Notes under the pieces: model-generated
What the model was told of the DNA's origin: nothing
The model's database searches: none
The model's input: the letters and a program-made list of their open reading frames with translations, nothing else
Source of the DNA: Rickettsiaceae bacterium
GTDB lineage: Bacteria > Pseudomonadota > Alphaproteobacteria > Rickettsiales > Rickettsiaceae
DNA length: 16,056 nt
Direction: 5' to 3'
Assembly (NCBI GenBank): GCA_017995275.1
Contig: JAGOJE010000004.1
Coordinates: forward strand, 1 to 16,056
Position numbers and translations under genes: made by a program
Shown here: in pieces, positions 1 through 7,316 of the stretch
Numbering within the stretch: position 1 is the first letter of the stretch
Layout: the number at the start of each line of letters is the position of its first letter

Positions 1-19
1 GTGCTAGAAGAAGTAACGG

Positions 20-47
20 GCTGAGATACTAATTATAATATCTCAGC
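20..47 (-). terminator. Hairpin over the tig stop codon, possible weak terminator
   Basis: A perfect 9-bp inverted repeat (GCTGAGATA at 20-28, TATCTCAGC at 39-47) encloses a 10-base AT-rich loop. On the minus strand it begins in the last tig codons, and the TAA stop lies in the loop. The sequence beyond it (19 down to 1) is pyrimidine-rich but has no run of T, so this is not a classic intrinsic terminator. It could end or attenuate the tig transcript, or protect its 3' end. The 32 bases left of tig hold no recognisable gene. Confidence 0.35.
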
Positions 48-1370
48 ATTTGCTTCAGCGTCTAGCATCTTTACAAGATCATCAGCTGAATATTTTTTTT
101 CAGTTATAGAAACCTCGGATTTGAAAATTTCATCCACGGCCTTATTTTCAAGAACGACACCAGAAAGCATTTCTAGAGCATCTCTATTTTTCTTATAATA
201 TTCGAATACTTTTTCTTCCTGACCAGGATAATTTCTTGCCTCAGCAAAAATTGCAGATCTTAGATCTTCGTTCTCAACTTTTATTCCTTTAGCTCTAGCA
301 TAAGCAGAGAGCATCATTCCTATTTTTACGCGGCGAGCAGAAACCTTCTTGTAATATTTATCGAGTTCTTCCTCTGTCTTGTTTTGAAGATCAGGATCCT
401 CATGCTTTGCTGCTTCAGTTTGGATTTTTATATTTCTATATTCATGATCCAACATATTTTCAGGAGCGTCAAAATCCAGAAGAGATTCTAATTTGTCAAA
501 AAGTTTCATCCTCATGAAGGTGTTGATATCATTCCTATATCTTGTTTCCTTCATTCTTTTTATACCTTCTTCCAAATCTGCCATATCTTTAAATCCTAAA
601 GATACTGCAAACTCATCATTTATCTCTAATTTTTCAGGTTTTTTTACAGAATGTACTTTAACTTCGAATTTTGAATCTTTGCCAGCAAGATTAGCAGCCT
701 GGTATTTTTCAGGGAATTTTACATTCACCGTTACTTCATCGCCAGCTTTCACACCAATTAATTGATCCTCGAAACCTGGAATAAACATTTTGCTTCCAAG
801 CACAAGTTCATGCCCTTCAGCTTTGCCACCTTCAAATTCCACGCCATCTACTGAACCTACAAAATCTATCACTACCTTGTCACCATCCGCGGCCTTAGAG
901 CCTTTCTTCGCTTCAGCAAATTTCTGACTTCCCCTTGATACTAATTTGATACCATCTTCAATATCTTGTTTTGTTATATCAAGAGTTGGTTTTGTTATTT
1001 TGATTTTCTTAAAATCTGGCATTGTAATTTTTGGCATGATATAGCATTTTAAAGAAAATTCGACATCCTTACCAGGTTCAGACTTCACATCTTCAATAAT
1101 GGGTTGCCCTACAAGATCAAGTTTATTATCCTTAATTACAGAACCTACAGCAACGCGAGCCTCGCTTGATATAACATCCATTCTCACAGATTCGCCATAT
1201 TTTTTCTGTATAATTGAGACTGGAACTTTACCAACTCTAAAACCAGGAAGTTTGGCTGTTTTAGCTATTTCAGCAAGTTCTTTATTTGTTTTTGTATCTA
1301 TATCTTTTGATGGGATAGTTACTTTAAAATGCCTTTCTAACCCTTCATTCTTTGTTTCTGTAAATTTCAT
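33..1370 (-). CDS. tig: Trigger factor, ribosome-associated chaperone and peptidyl-prolyl isomerase
   Basis: Trigger factor binds beside the ribosomal exit tunnel and shields nascent chains in the cytoplasm. The protein of 445 residues has the usual three parts. An N-terminal ribosome-binding domain carries the signature GFRVGKVP (residues 43-50). An FKBP-type isomerase domain follows at about 163-243 (GDKVVIDFVGSVDG through the IPGFE segment). A helical C-terminal chaperone domain ends the protein. I start it at ATG 1370 (MKFTETKNEG), where family members normally begin. The frame stays open to 1436, but those 22 extra codons run through the adjacent tRNA gene and are not protein. The tRNA's 3' end lies 36 bases upstream, so tig is probably cotranscribed with it and with dapE. 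The Shine-Dalgarno is poor (GAGTTGCC). Family assignment is secure. Confidence 0.96.
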   Translation of the reverse strand: MKFTETKNEGLERHFKVTIPSKDIDTKTNKELAEIAKTAKLPGFRVGKVPVSIIQKKYGESVRMDVISSEARVAVGSVIKDNKLDLVGQPIIEDVKSEPGKDVEFSLKCYIMPKITMPDFKKIKITKPTLDITKQDIEDGIKLVSRGSQKFAEAKKGSKAADGDKVVIDFVGSVDGVEFEGGKAEGHELVLGSKMFIPGFEDQLIGVKAGDEVTVNVKFPEKYQAANLAGKDSKFEVKVHSVKKPEKLEINDEFAVSLGFKDMADLEEGIKRMKETRYRNDINTFMRMKLFDKLESLLDFDAPENMLDHEYRNIKIQTEAAKHEDPDLQNKTEEELDKYYKKVSARRVKIGMMLSAYARAKGIKVENEDLRSAIFAEARNYPGQEEKVFEYYKKNRDALEMLSGVVLENKAVDEIFKSEVSITEKKYSADDLVKMLDAEANAEIL

Positions 1371-1406
1371 GATGGCAACTCTAAATCTGCTTGAGAATCG
1401 AATATA

Positions 1407-1491
1407 TGGTGCGGGTGGAGGGACTTGAACCCCCACGCCTCGCGGCGTTAGAACCTAAATCTAGTGCGTCTACCAGTTTCGCCACACCCGC
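1407..1491 (-). tRNA. tRNA-Leu, anticodon UAG
   Basis: Read on the minus strand, this is an 85-base class II tRNA. The acceptor stem GCGGGTG pairs with CACCCGC, the discriminator is A, and CCA is encoded in the DNA. The D arm is GGCGAAACTGGTAGACGC, the variable arm is long (CGCCGCGAGGCGT), and the T arm contains GGTTCAAGTCC. The anticodon loop is TTTAGGT, giving UAG, which reads CUN leucine codons. The first anticodon-stem pair (27-43) is C opposite A rather than Watson-Crick; the other four pairs are normal. It lies 12 bases after the dapE stop and 36 bases before tig, so it appears to be processed out of a protein-coding transcript. Confidence 0.97.
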
Positions 1492-1503
1492 TTAAGATTA
1501 AGG

Positions 1504-2649
1504 TCATAAATTCATATAACCAAAAATCCTGTTCAACGCATGATAATACACATTATAAAGTCTTTGTAAATGAGAAATTTGTGTGTATTCGTTGATTTTA
1601 TGTGCTAATCCTGACAAAAGCCCAAATTCTGCTACCTCTATATAGCTGTGTAGAAACCTCGCATCAGAAGTTCCACCACTAGCACTATAAGCGCAAGGAA
1701 CATTGGTTTGTTCATAAATGACACTCCTTAATATTTCGGTGAAACTAGATGGTTTAGACAAAAATGGCATAGCCGAAATTTTATATTCTAACTCGTAGGA
1801 ATTTGTACAAAGTTCTATAGTCTTTCTCAAAAGATCTAGTAAACTTTGCTCATTGTGATTCTTGTTAAATCTGATATTGAATTTAGCTGAAGCCATAGAT
1901 GGAATGATATTAGTAGAATTATTTCCAACATCTATAGAAGTTATCTCAAGATTTGATGGTTCAAAGATCTCATCCCCATTATCAAGCTGTAAATCTATAA
2001 GCGATTTTAGTACTTTTATAATCGTTGAATTTGGATTATCTGCGAGATTAGGATATGCAACATGCCCCTGCATGCCATGAATTCTTAGCTCAAAATTCGC
2101 ACTTCCTCTGCGTCCTATTTTTATACTATCGCCAAATTTTGAAGCGCAAGTCGGCTCTCCAACTATTGCAAAGTCAGATAAATGGCCATTTTTATCCATC
2201 CACTCAACCATTGCTTTGGTTCCAAATTCGGCCTCGCCCTCCTCATCAGAAGTTATAAGAAAACAGACCGCGCTATTAGGAACAAGGTCGCCAGAAGTCA
2301 CTAAATTCACGCCAGCAGCTATCATGCAGCTAAGCGCCCCCTTCATATCGACAGCTCCTCTTCCATAAATTTTGCCATCTTTTTCTAACGCTTGGAATGG
2401 ATCAGAATTCCATCCATCGCCAGGTTCGACTACATCTATATGACCAGCAAGTAAAATCGACTTAAACCCCTCAGCTTTATGAGAATGAGCATATAGATTT
2501 TTCACATTATTAGGGCCAAAAGTTTTTATATATACTGTAAAGCCATAATTTTTTAAGATAGAAGCAATATGGTCTATAGATCCATCATCCTGGGGAGTTA
2601 CTGAACGAAAAGATATGAGTTTTTTTAATAGATCTAGGGAATCTATCAT
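1504..2649 (-). CDS. dapE: Succinyl-diaminopimelate desuccinylase
   Basis: DapE removes succinate from N-succinyl-LL-2,6-diaminopimelate in the succinylase branch of lysine and peptidoglycan diaminopimelate synthesis. It is a di-zinc M20-family enzyme of 381 residues, close to the usual 375-385. The full ligand and catalytic set can be read: H70 and D72 in GHIDVVEPG, D101 in GRGAVDMKGA, E136-E137 in TSDEEGEA, E165 in GEPT and H350 near the C-terminus (LAHKINEY). The dimerisation or lid domain lies between roughly 180 and 295. Its ATG overlaps the stop of the MFS gene upstream (ATGA), so the two are translationally coupled. An AAGAAAG stretch just before the start can act as ribosome-binding site. 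Related M20 enzymes such as ArgE are less likely given the GDGWNSDPF segment. An active dapE suggests the organism makes its own diaminopimelate. Confidence 0.93.
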   Translation of the reverse strand: MIDSLDLLKKLISFRSVTPQDDGSIDHIASILKNYGFTVYIKTFGPNNVKNLYAHSHKAEGFKSILLAGHIDVVEPGDGWNSDPFQALEKDGKIYGRGAVDMKGALSCMIAAGVNLVTSGDLVPNSAVCFLITSDEEGEAEFGTKAMVEWMDKNGHLSDFAIVGEPTCASKFGDSIKIGRRGSANFELRIHGMQGHVAYPNLADNPNSTIIKVLKSLIDLQLDNGDEIFEPSNLEITSIDVGNNSTNIIPSMASAKFNIRFNKNHNEQSLLDLLRKTIELCTNSYELEYKISAMPFLSKPSSFTEILRSVIYEQTNVPCAYSASGGTSDARFLHSYIEVAEFGLLSGLAHKINEYTQISHLQRLYNVYYHALNRIFGYMNL

Positions 2650-3800
2650 ATCATCTTTCTTCTTACCAAAACAAGCGCTACGATAAAAGAAATCAGCGAG
2701 GCAGCGCCTGTAAATATAAATATATCCTCAAATACATTATCAGCAATATTTCCACATATTCCTGATGCAGCAAGTGTTCCTATTCCACTTACGAATGAAA
2801 ACAAACCTATCGAAGTTCCATATAAATTTTTTGGAGCCTTCTTGAATATCATTGTAGCAAAAGTGATTTGAGCTCCTGCTCTTTGAATCCCCCAAGCAAC
2901 CAATCCAAGAAAGCAAAAAGGAAGAGGTAAGAAATCTATATTATAGAACAGAACATCAAATGCGAGTAAAGAGGCAATAGTAACAATAACCATATATTTT
3001 TCTTTACCCTTATCTATCATGTAACCAATTAATGGAGAAACTATAAACATAATTGCGTTGAATATTGCAATAGTAGAAAAATAGATTTCAGGAGAAAATC
3101 CTTCCTTTTTCAAATATACCATTATCATACCATCATTAAACCTTCCAAGGAAAAATATGAAAGCAAGAATTAATATGGGATAAATAGCCTTTGTAGACTT
3201 CTTTATATCATCAAAGCTTAAAGCTTCAGTTTTAATGTTGAATTGTGTGCGAGATGTGTCTACAAAAAATGAAGCAAAAACTGCAATAGCACACATAACA
3301 CAGGCTATAATAACCATAGTATATATGTTTTCTGGATGTTTTTCAAATGTTCCCATTTTGCTAACATAAAAGCTAACAGTTAGTGGGCCCAAAACGCATC
3401 CCAAAGTTTTTGAACAATTTAATATTGCAAAAGCTATACCTTTATTTTTGGCATTTTGTCCAATAAATGCATCACGGGGACTCGCAAATAATCCGTTAGA
3501 CATACGTTCCAAAATTTTTGAAGAAAAAACTGTGATAAATGAAGGAAAAAGAAGAAAGATTTTGGCCGCAAACGAAAAGAATGCAGGTACTACAAATAAC
3601 ATCCTTTTATTCTTCATATGGTCAAATAAGTTTCCACTAACGAATCTGAATATCATAGAAGCGAATTCAGAACCCCCCTCTATCATGCCAAATAAAAGAA
3701 GAGACATACCCATAGAGCTTGTCGCAATATCTGGTATTAAAGCCATACCGATAGTAGTAACCACCGCTAGTAAAAAATTAATTAGATATACTAAAATCAT
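2646..3800 (-). CDS. Major facilitator superfamily transporter, substrate unknown
   Basis: An inner-membrane protein of 384 residues with about twelve hydrophobic segments in two halves. The halves are joined by a polar loop at roughly 183-206. Short MFS motif-A-like loops are visible after the second helix of each half: GNLFDHMKNKRM (56-67) and GYMIDKGKEKYM (260-270). The first helix starts almost at residue 1, so the cytoplasmic N-terminus is very short. The ATG overlaps the last base of the S9 peptidase stop (TAATG) and the stop overlaps dapE (ATGA), so it sits as the middle gene of a coupled set. Its position between a secreted peptidase and a diaminopimelate enzyme hints at peptide or amino-acid traffic, but that is inference. 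Nothing in the sequence fixes the substrate or the direction of transport. Confidence 0.85.
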   Translation of the reverse strand: MILVYLINFLLAVVTTIGMALIPDIATSSMGMSLLLFGMIEGGSEFASMIFRFVSGNLFDHMKNKRMLFVVPAFFSFAAKIFLLFPSFITVFSSKILERMSNGLFASPRDAFIGQNAKNKGIAFAILNCSKTLGCVLGPLTVSFYVSKMGTFEKHPENIYTMVIIACVMCAIAVFASFFVDTSRTQFNIKTEALSFDDIKKSTKAIYPILILAFIFFLGRFNDGMIMVYLKKEGFSPEIYFSTIAIFNAIMFIVSPLIGYMIDKGKEKYMVIVTIASLLAFDVLFYNIDFLPLPFCFLGLVAWGIQRAGAQITFATMIFKKAPKNLYGTSIGLFSFVSGIGTLAASGICGNIADNVFEDIFIFTGAASLISFIVALVLVRRKMI

Positions 3801-5830
3801 TATTTAACCGCACTTTTTATGATTTTTTTCACAAGTTTCCCATTTCTGGTTTTCTTGCCATCTAGTAGAAAGTCAGCCCCCTTTAAATCAGAGCCTATCT
3901 CTTCATTCTTACCACCAATTACATCAGACAAAAATTCCTCTGTTATAGCGTAAAATGATAGTTTGTTTTCTGGTTTCACAAAACCATGACCTTCCGATCC
4001 ATATAAAACATATACTACAGGAATATTCTTTTTTCTCATAGCAGAAACTATCTGATCAGACTCTGCCTGTTTAACTCTTGGGTCGTGGGCTCCTTGTCCT
4101 ATAAGCAAAGGTTTGGAGATTTTGTCTACATGATACAATGGAGAAATAGCATTCAAAGCTTCTATTTGCTCCTTGTTATCCCAAGGACCTATCCTTTTTT
4201 TGAATGTACTAAGAATAGGCTTCCAATATGGAGGAACGCTATTGACTAAGGTCATTATGCTAGATGGACCTACTATATCCACACCACAAGCAAAAACATC
4301 TGGAGTAAATGTTAGGCCCGCAAGAGTTGCATATCCACCATAACTTCCCCCCATTATTGCGACTCTTTTAGGGTCAGCTATTCCATTGTCAACAGCCCAA
4401 TTCACAACATCTATAAGATCGGTATGCATTTTTTTGCCCCACTGGCCATCACCAGCATTCATAAAATGCTTGCCGAATCCAGAAGAACCACGGTAATTGA
4501 CGCTAAGAACGACATACCCCCTATTTGCTAGCCACTGATGAACTGCGTTAAATCCATAATAGTCTCTAGCCCATGGCCCACCATGAACGAATAAAACCAT
4601 AGGAAGTGGAGTCTTTGGATGTATACTACCGGAAACCTTCACACTATCAGGGATTGTTAAGTAACTAACAAGATCAAGCCCATCTCTTGCTTTTATAACC
4701 ACTGGATTCATTGGAGAAAGTTTATAGCGAGATAACTCACTTCGACTATTGAAAAGGAATGATGTCTTTTTGCTTTCTCTGTCATAAATGTAATATTCAC
4801 CAGGTTTTACATCGCCATCATAAGCTACTATCCATTTTTTATCGTCAATAGTACGAGATACTATATTCAAATCCCCAGAATTCACTTTTGATAAAATTTT
4901 GATATCCTCTTTTATAGAATCATCAAGAATCTTATATTTCATTCTTTCGTAATTACTAGCAACAGCCTGCACTTCAGATGTAACAGGATGTACAGCAAAA
5001 ATTCCTATGTCAGATTTTTTATCCTCAGCTATGATTTTTTCTTTCATATTAGCTGGATTTATAATCTTAAGAGCATTAGTGTTCCTATCCCTACTATCTA
5101 GCAAATATATATTACCAGGCTCATCAAAACCTACTATATGTGTATTTGCAGTATCCTCTGATCCAACCTTCATCATTGGGTCCCATTTCCCGTCTTTCAA
5201 AATAAAGTACTCATGTTCTGATTCTTCATTTTGAAAAACACCTATACGTAGATTTAAATCTTCATCAGTAATTAAATCTGAAAATTTATTATTTTCGAAT
5301 ATGAGGGATTTTTTGCCGGTTTTTAAATTAAACTTATATAGATCAAAATATTTCTTATCCCTCTTATTCATTACTATTAAAATTTCGTTAGGGTGCTTAT
5401 GGCTCATTCCCCCTATGGAAGCACGAGTACCAGATTTAGGGGTTAATAATGTAGTTTTATGCGATTTGATGTTATAGCTATAAATTCTAAAATTCTCATC
5501 GCCTTTATTATCTAAACCAAACAAAATATGTTCATTGTCATAGCACCAGTTGTAAGATCTTATTCCTCTACCCTTATCATTAGTAATAAGCTTTGCATCA
5601 AGGGGAGAAGTAGCATCAGCAATCCATATATTTAGAACGCCTTTGAAAGGTGCAATATATGTTATATATTTTCCATCCGGACTTAACCTTGCTGCTGTTT
5701 TGTCTGGATTTCCGAATAGGACTTTACGTGGTATTATTTCAGAAGAAGTCATTGAATCACTCGCATTTGAAATGTTGAATATAAATACTGATAATAGAAA
5801 AGGCACTATAGTTTTAAAAATTTTTAGCAT
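3800..5830 (-). CDS. Secreted S9-family prolyl oligopeptidase-like serine peptidase
   Basis: This looks like an exported dipeptidyl-/oligopeptidase-type serine peptidase that acts on short peptides, probably in the periplasm. Numbering is from the GTG at 5842 (680 residues). Residues 5-27 form a hydrophobic signal peptide ending near SNAS. Residues about 40-370 are a beta-propeller-like region with repeats such as LSPDGKYITYIA. The alpha/beta-hydrolase domain follows from about 380. The triad is visible: S500 in GGSYGGYA, D587 in GAHDPRV and H619 in EGHGF. The oxyanion segment FVHGGPWARD lies at 418-427. A lysine-rich tail of about 40 residues follows the catalytic domain. I prefer ATG 5830 (residue 5) because GTGAG lies about eight bases before it, whereas GTG 5842 has no Shine-Dalgarno. 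It is the first gene of the coupled set leading to the MFS transporter and dapE. Confidence 0.9.
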   Translation of the reverse strand: MLKIFKTIVPFLLSVFIFNISNASDSMTSSEIIPRKVLFGNPDKTAARLSPDGKYITYIAPFKGVLNIWIADATSPLDAKLITNDKGRGIRSYNWCYDNEHILFGLDNKGDENFRIYSYNIKSHKTTLLTPKSGTRASIGGMSHKHPNEILIVMNKRDKKYFDLYKFNLKTGKKSLIFENNKFSDLITDEDLNLRIGVFQNEESEHEYFILKDGKWDPMMKVGSEDTANTHIVGFDEPGNIYLLDSRDRNTNALKIINPANMKEKIIAEDKKSDIGIFAVHPVTSEVQAVASNYERMKYKILDDSIKEDIKILSKVNSGDLNIVSRTIDDKKWIVAYDGDVKPGEYYIYDRESKKTSFLFNSRSELSRYKLSPMNPVVIKARDGLDLVSYLTIPDSVKVSGSIHPKTPLPMVLFVHGGPWARDYYGFNAVHQWLANRGYVVLSVNYRGSSGFGKHFMNAGDGQWGKKMHTDLIDVVNWAVDNGIADPKRVAIMGGSYGGYATLAGLTFTPDVFACGVDIVGPSSIMTLVNSVPPYWKPILSTFKKRIGPWDNKEQIEALNAISPLYHVDKISKPLLIGQGAHDPRVKQAESDQIVSAMRKKNIPVVYVLYGSEGHGFVKPENKLSFYAITEEFLSDVIGGKNEEIGSDLKGADFLLDGKKTRNGKLVKKIIKSAVK

Positions 5831-5863
5831 TGTTATGCTCACAATTATTAGATTACTTAGGAG

Positions 5864-5891
5864 ATAATATTGACCCTGTTTTCTAAGTCAA
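5864..5891 (-). promoter_or_regulatory. Predicted sigma-70-type promoter for the S9 peptidase-MFS-dapE-tRNA-tig string
   Basis: On the minus strand TTGACT (5891-5886) and TATTAT (5869-5864) are separated by 16 bases. Each hexamer is five of six against TTGACA and TATAAT. Transcription would begin near 5857, about 15 to 27 bases before the candidate starts of the S9 gene. The rest of the 5831-5917 gap is AT-rich and holds no clear terminator for the ankyrin-like gene upstream, so read-through is possible. Confidence 0.6.
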
Positions 5892-5917
5892 ATTTTAAAT
5901 AGTTTTTTTGTATCTTA

Positions 5918-6523
5918 TTATGCGTGCTCTGGAACCTTGTGCTCACCAATTAGCTCAGAATTTATATCATTAATAGCTAATGGAGAATTAGCAGTATCTG
6001 GAGAAACCTCAACCCTAGCTATCTTTGAAATAGCAGTATTTTCTAATTCTTCATCCATAATTTTGGAAAAAAATTCTATAAACTCAGTTTTTCCCCATCT
6101 CTCTGCAACTTCTAGCGGGGTTTGAAAATATTCATCCTTCTCGCTATAATAATCTTTGCTTTTTTCCATCATTAATTCGCAAAGTTCTATCGGTAGACCA
6201 TAGTCTACAGAATAATACATTGGGGAGTTCCCTTTATGATCTTTCCATACAGCGCCCTCTGGAAGCTCCGAAATTAAAGTCCTAAAAGTTTCAATATTAT
6301 CTGGATATGGTGGCTCAAAAGGTTTAGTTTCGTTATTGGTTTCCTTATTAGTTTTCAAAGATTGATAACATTTCCAATATTGTTTTTGATAATGACCTAG
6401 TTCTGTTTTGAAACCAATAAACCACTCTCTTTGTTCTTCTGGAAAATCTTCGAAAGCCACAAATTTGACTTTGCGTTCTATTTGTTCTTCTGGAAAATCT
6501 GAGGAAAAACTGCGTTTTGACAT
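5918..6523 (-). CDS. Ankyrin-like repeat protein, function unknown
   Basis: A hydrophilic, acidic protein of 201 residues with no signal peptide or membrane segment. Two stretches resemble ankyrin repeats: residues about 94-121 (KDHKGNSPMYYSVDYGLPIE and onward) and about 127-156 (QTPLEVAERWGKTEFIEFF). Both show the pattern D/G-x-TPL/SPM-x-A/S-x-x-x-G followed by a hydrophobic helix. The N-terminus repeats DFPEEQ at residues 9-14 and 26-31, encoded by an exact DNA repeat. Start ATG 6523 is supported by GAGAGAGG four bases upstream. It lies 10 bases after the broken M61 gene and is probably the last gene of the gyrA-thyX string. Ankyrin proteins in intracellular bacteria are often protein-binding effectors; nothing here proves secretion. 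The ankyrin call is moderate because the repeats are few and degenerate. Confidence 0.7.
   Translation of the reverse strand: MSKRSFSSDFPEEQIERKVKFVAFEDFPEEQREWFIGFKTELGHYQKQYWKCYQSLKTNKETNNETKPFEPPYPDNIETFRTLISELPEGAVWKDHKGNSPMYYSVDYGLPIELCELMMEKSKDYYSEKDEYFQTPLEVAERWGKTEFIEFFSKIMDEELENTAISKIARVEVSPDTANSPLAINDINSELIGEHKVPEHA
6430..6500. repeat. Exact 20-bp direct repeat inside the ankyrin-like gene
   Basis: The 20 bases TTTGTTCTTCTGGAAAATCT occur at 6430-6449 and again at 6481-6500, with a period of 51 bases (17 codons). The period keeps the frame, so both copies encode DFPEEQ. The intervening bases are not obviously repeated beyond this block. Confidence 0.9.
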
Positions 6524-6533
6524 ATTACCTCTC

Positions 6534-7016
6534 TCAAGGCTGGAAAAATTTCCTAATAGCCTTTTTGTTGCTGTAATTCAAATCACTAGAGATTTGATAT
6601 GCAGTTTTGGAAGATTCGTAAGTTACTTTTTCTATTGGTAAAAATTCTGATAAATAAGCAAGGTCTATAGTTTCTCCATTGACAATGAACTTATAAAAAT
6701 CATCATCAATACTAATTCCTACATAAGGCCTTGCAATATGTTTAAACAAATTTTCTGAAAACTGCTGGTTCCTACCGGCTTTTAGCAGATCATTAGTTAA
6801 ATTGTCAATAGAAAAACCTAAATTTGTACTTTTTATTAGAGCATTTAAATAAAGTGCAAAAACGAAACCCCTATAATATGGGAGTTTTTGTATATCATCA
6901 TTTTTCCAAAATCCATACTTTATGGCAGAATTGCAACTATCCCTAACAGGAGATAGATAGTAATTTTTAAGCATCAAATTGCATTCATGAACAAATTCTT
7001 TTACTGGTGAATTCAA
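6534..7016 (-). pseudogene. C-terminal fragment of an M61-type (glycyl aminopeptidase-like) peptidase
   Basis: An open stretch of 160 codons from a TTG with no ribosome-binding site. It resembles the helical region after the catalytic site in M61 metallopeptidases: a segment with N13 and the YYLSPVRDS run, FW at 36-37, LPYYRGFVFALYLN at 45-58 and SIDNL at 69-73. An ending with IVNGETIDL follows. The HExxH zinc site expected upstream is absent, so this fragment cannot be a peptidase. It reads in the same frame as the N-terminal piece at 7098-7316, but three stops lie between them. No PDZ domain follows; it may be lost or naturally absent. The M61 assignment is by memory of the family pattern; a hypothetical protein of its own is the alternative. 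Confidence 0.65.
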
Positions 7017-7130
7017 GGATCTAGCGCAACATACTGCAATTTGCGATTATGAAAGACCTCAGCAGAACTTCTGAAGCCAAGGCATTTTCTTGGCTGATTA
7101 TTCATTTTTTCTGCGATATTCTCCAGAAGC
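7013..7130 (-). mobile_element. 3'-terminal remnant of an IS30-family transposase gene
   Basis: In the frame one base off from the neighbouring peptidase fragments, the minus strand encodes about 37 codons ending at TGA 7013-7015. They include MNNQPRKCLGFRSSAEVF and, close to the stop, VALDP. This is the characteristic C-terminus of IS30-family transposases (usual form LNNRPRKCLGF-TP-EVF followed by a short tail with VAL). The rest of the DDE transposase and both terminal inverted repeats are missing. The left junction with peptidase sequence lies somewhere between about 7118 and 7132, and the right one near 7013-7021. It cannot move; it marks an old insertion followed by deletion, or a fragment brought in by recombination. 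Confidence 0.8.
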
Positions 7131-7316
7131 CCAAGCTGAAGGCAAACTTAATCTGGTATCGCCTGAAAAATCTCCAATAATCTCTGCGTCAATTTTTATT
7201 GTAGGAGTTTTGGCATTTACAATATATGAAATAGAGTAATTTATAGCCCTGTATTTTTGCGCAAAAACGAAAGTTGGGAACAGAAGAACAACTAAACATA
7301 AGGCAAAATGCCTCAT
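7098..7316 (-). pseudogene. N-terminal fragment of the M61-type peptidase, with signal peptide
   Basis: A 72-codon reading frame. It begins with a clear signal peptide (MRHFALCLVVLLFPTFVFAQ, cleavage after FA). A beta-rich stretch follows, INYSISYIVNAKTPTIKIDA and then GDFSGDTRLSLPSAWAS, which resembles the N-terminal domain of M61 peptidases. The last residues (about GEYRRKNE) come from IS30-derived DNA read out of frame, ending at TAA 7098. Its ATG overlaps the thyX stop (ATGA), so the intact gene was coupled to thyX. A family member is usually 500-620 residues, so the rest of the N-terminal domain and the whole catalytic domain are gone. A short exported peptide may still be made. Confidence 0.65.

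Noticed and set aside
1371..1436. 22-codon N-terminal extension of tig
   Set aside because: It reads through the 3' part of the tRNA-Leu gene; the family start MKFTETKNEG is at 1370.
1491..1502. CTTAA-GA-TTAAG palindrome between the tRNA and dapE
   Set aside because: A five-base stem with a two-base loop in AT-rich DNA is too short to support as a terminator.
3448..3807. 119-codon plus-strand open frame
   Set aside because: Antisense to the MFS gene and low in recognisable features; a shadow.
7014..7016. TTG at 7016 as a true start of a 160-residue protein, coupled to the IS30 stop by a TTGA overlap
   Set aside because: There is no ribosome-binding site, and the frame begins after a stop within transposase-derived DNA; the overlap is most likely chance. 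Treated as a gene fragment.
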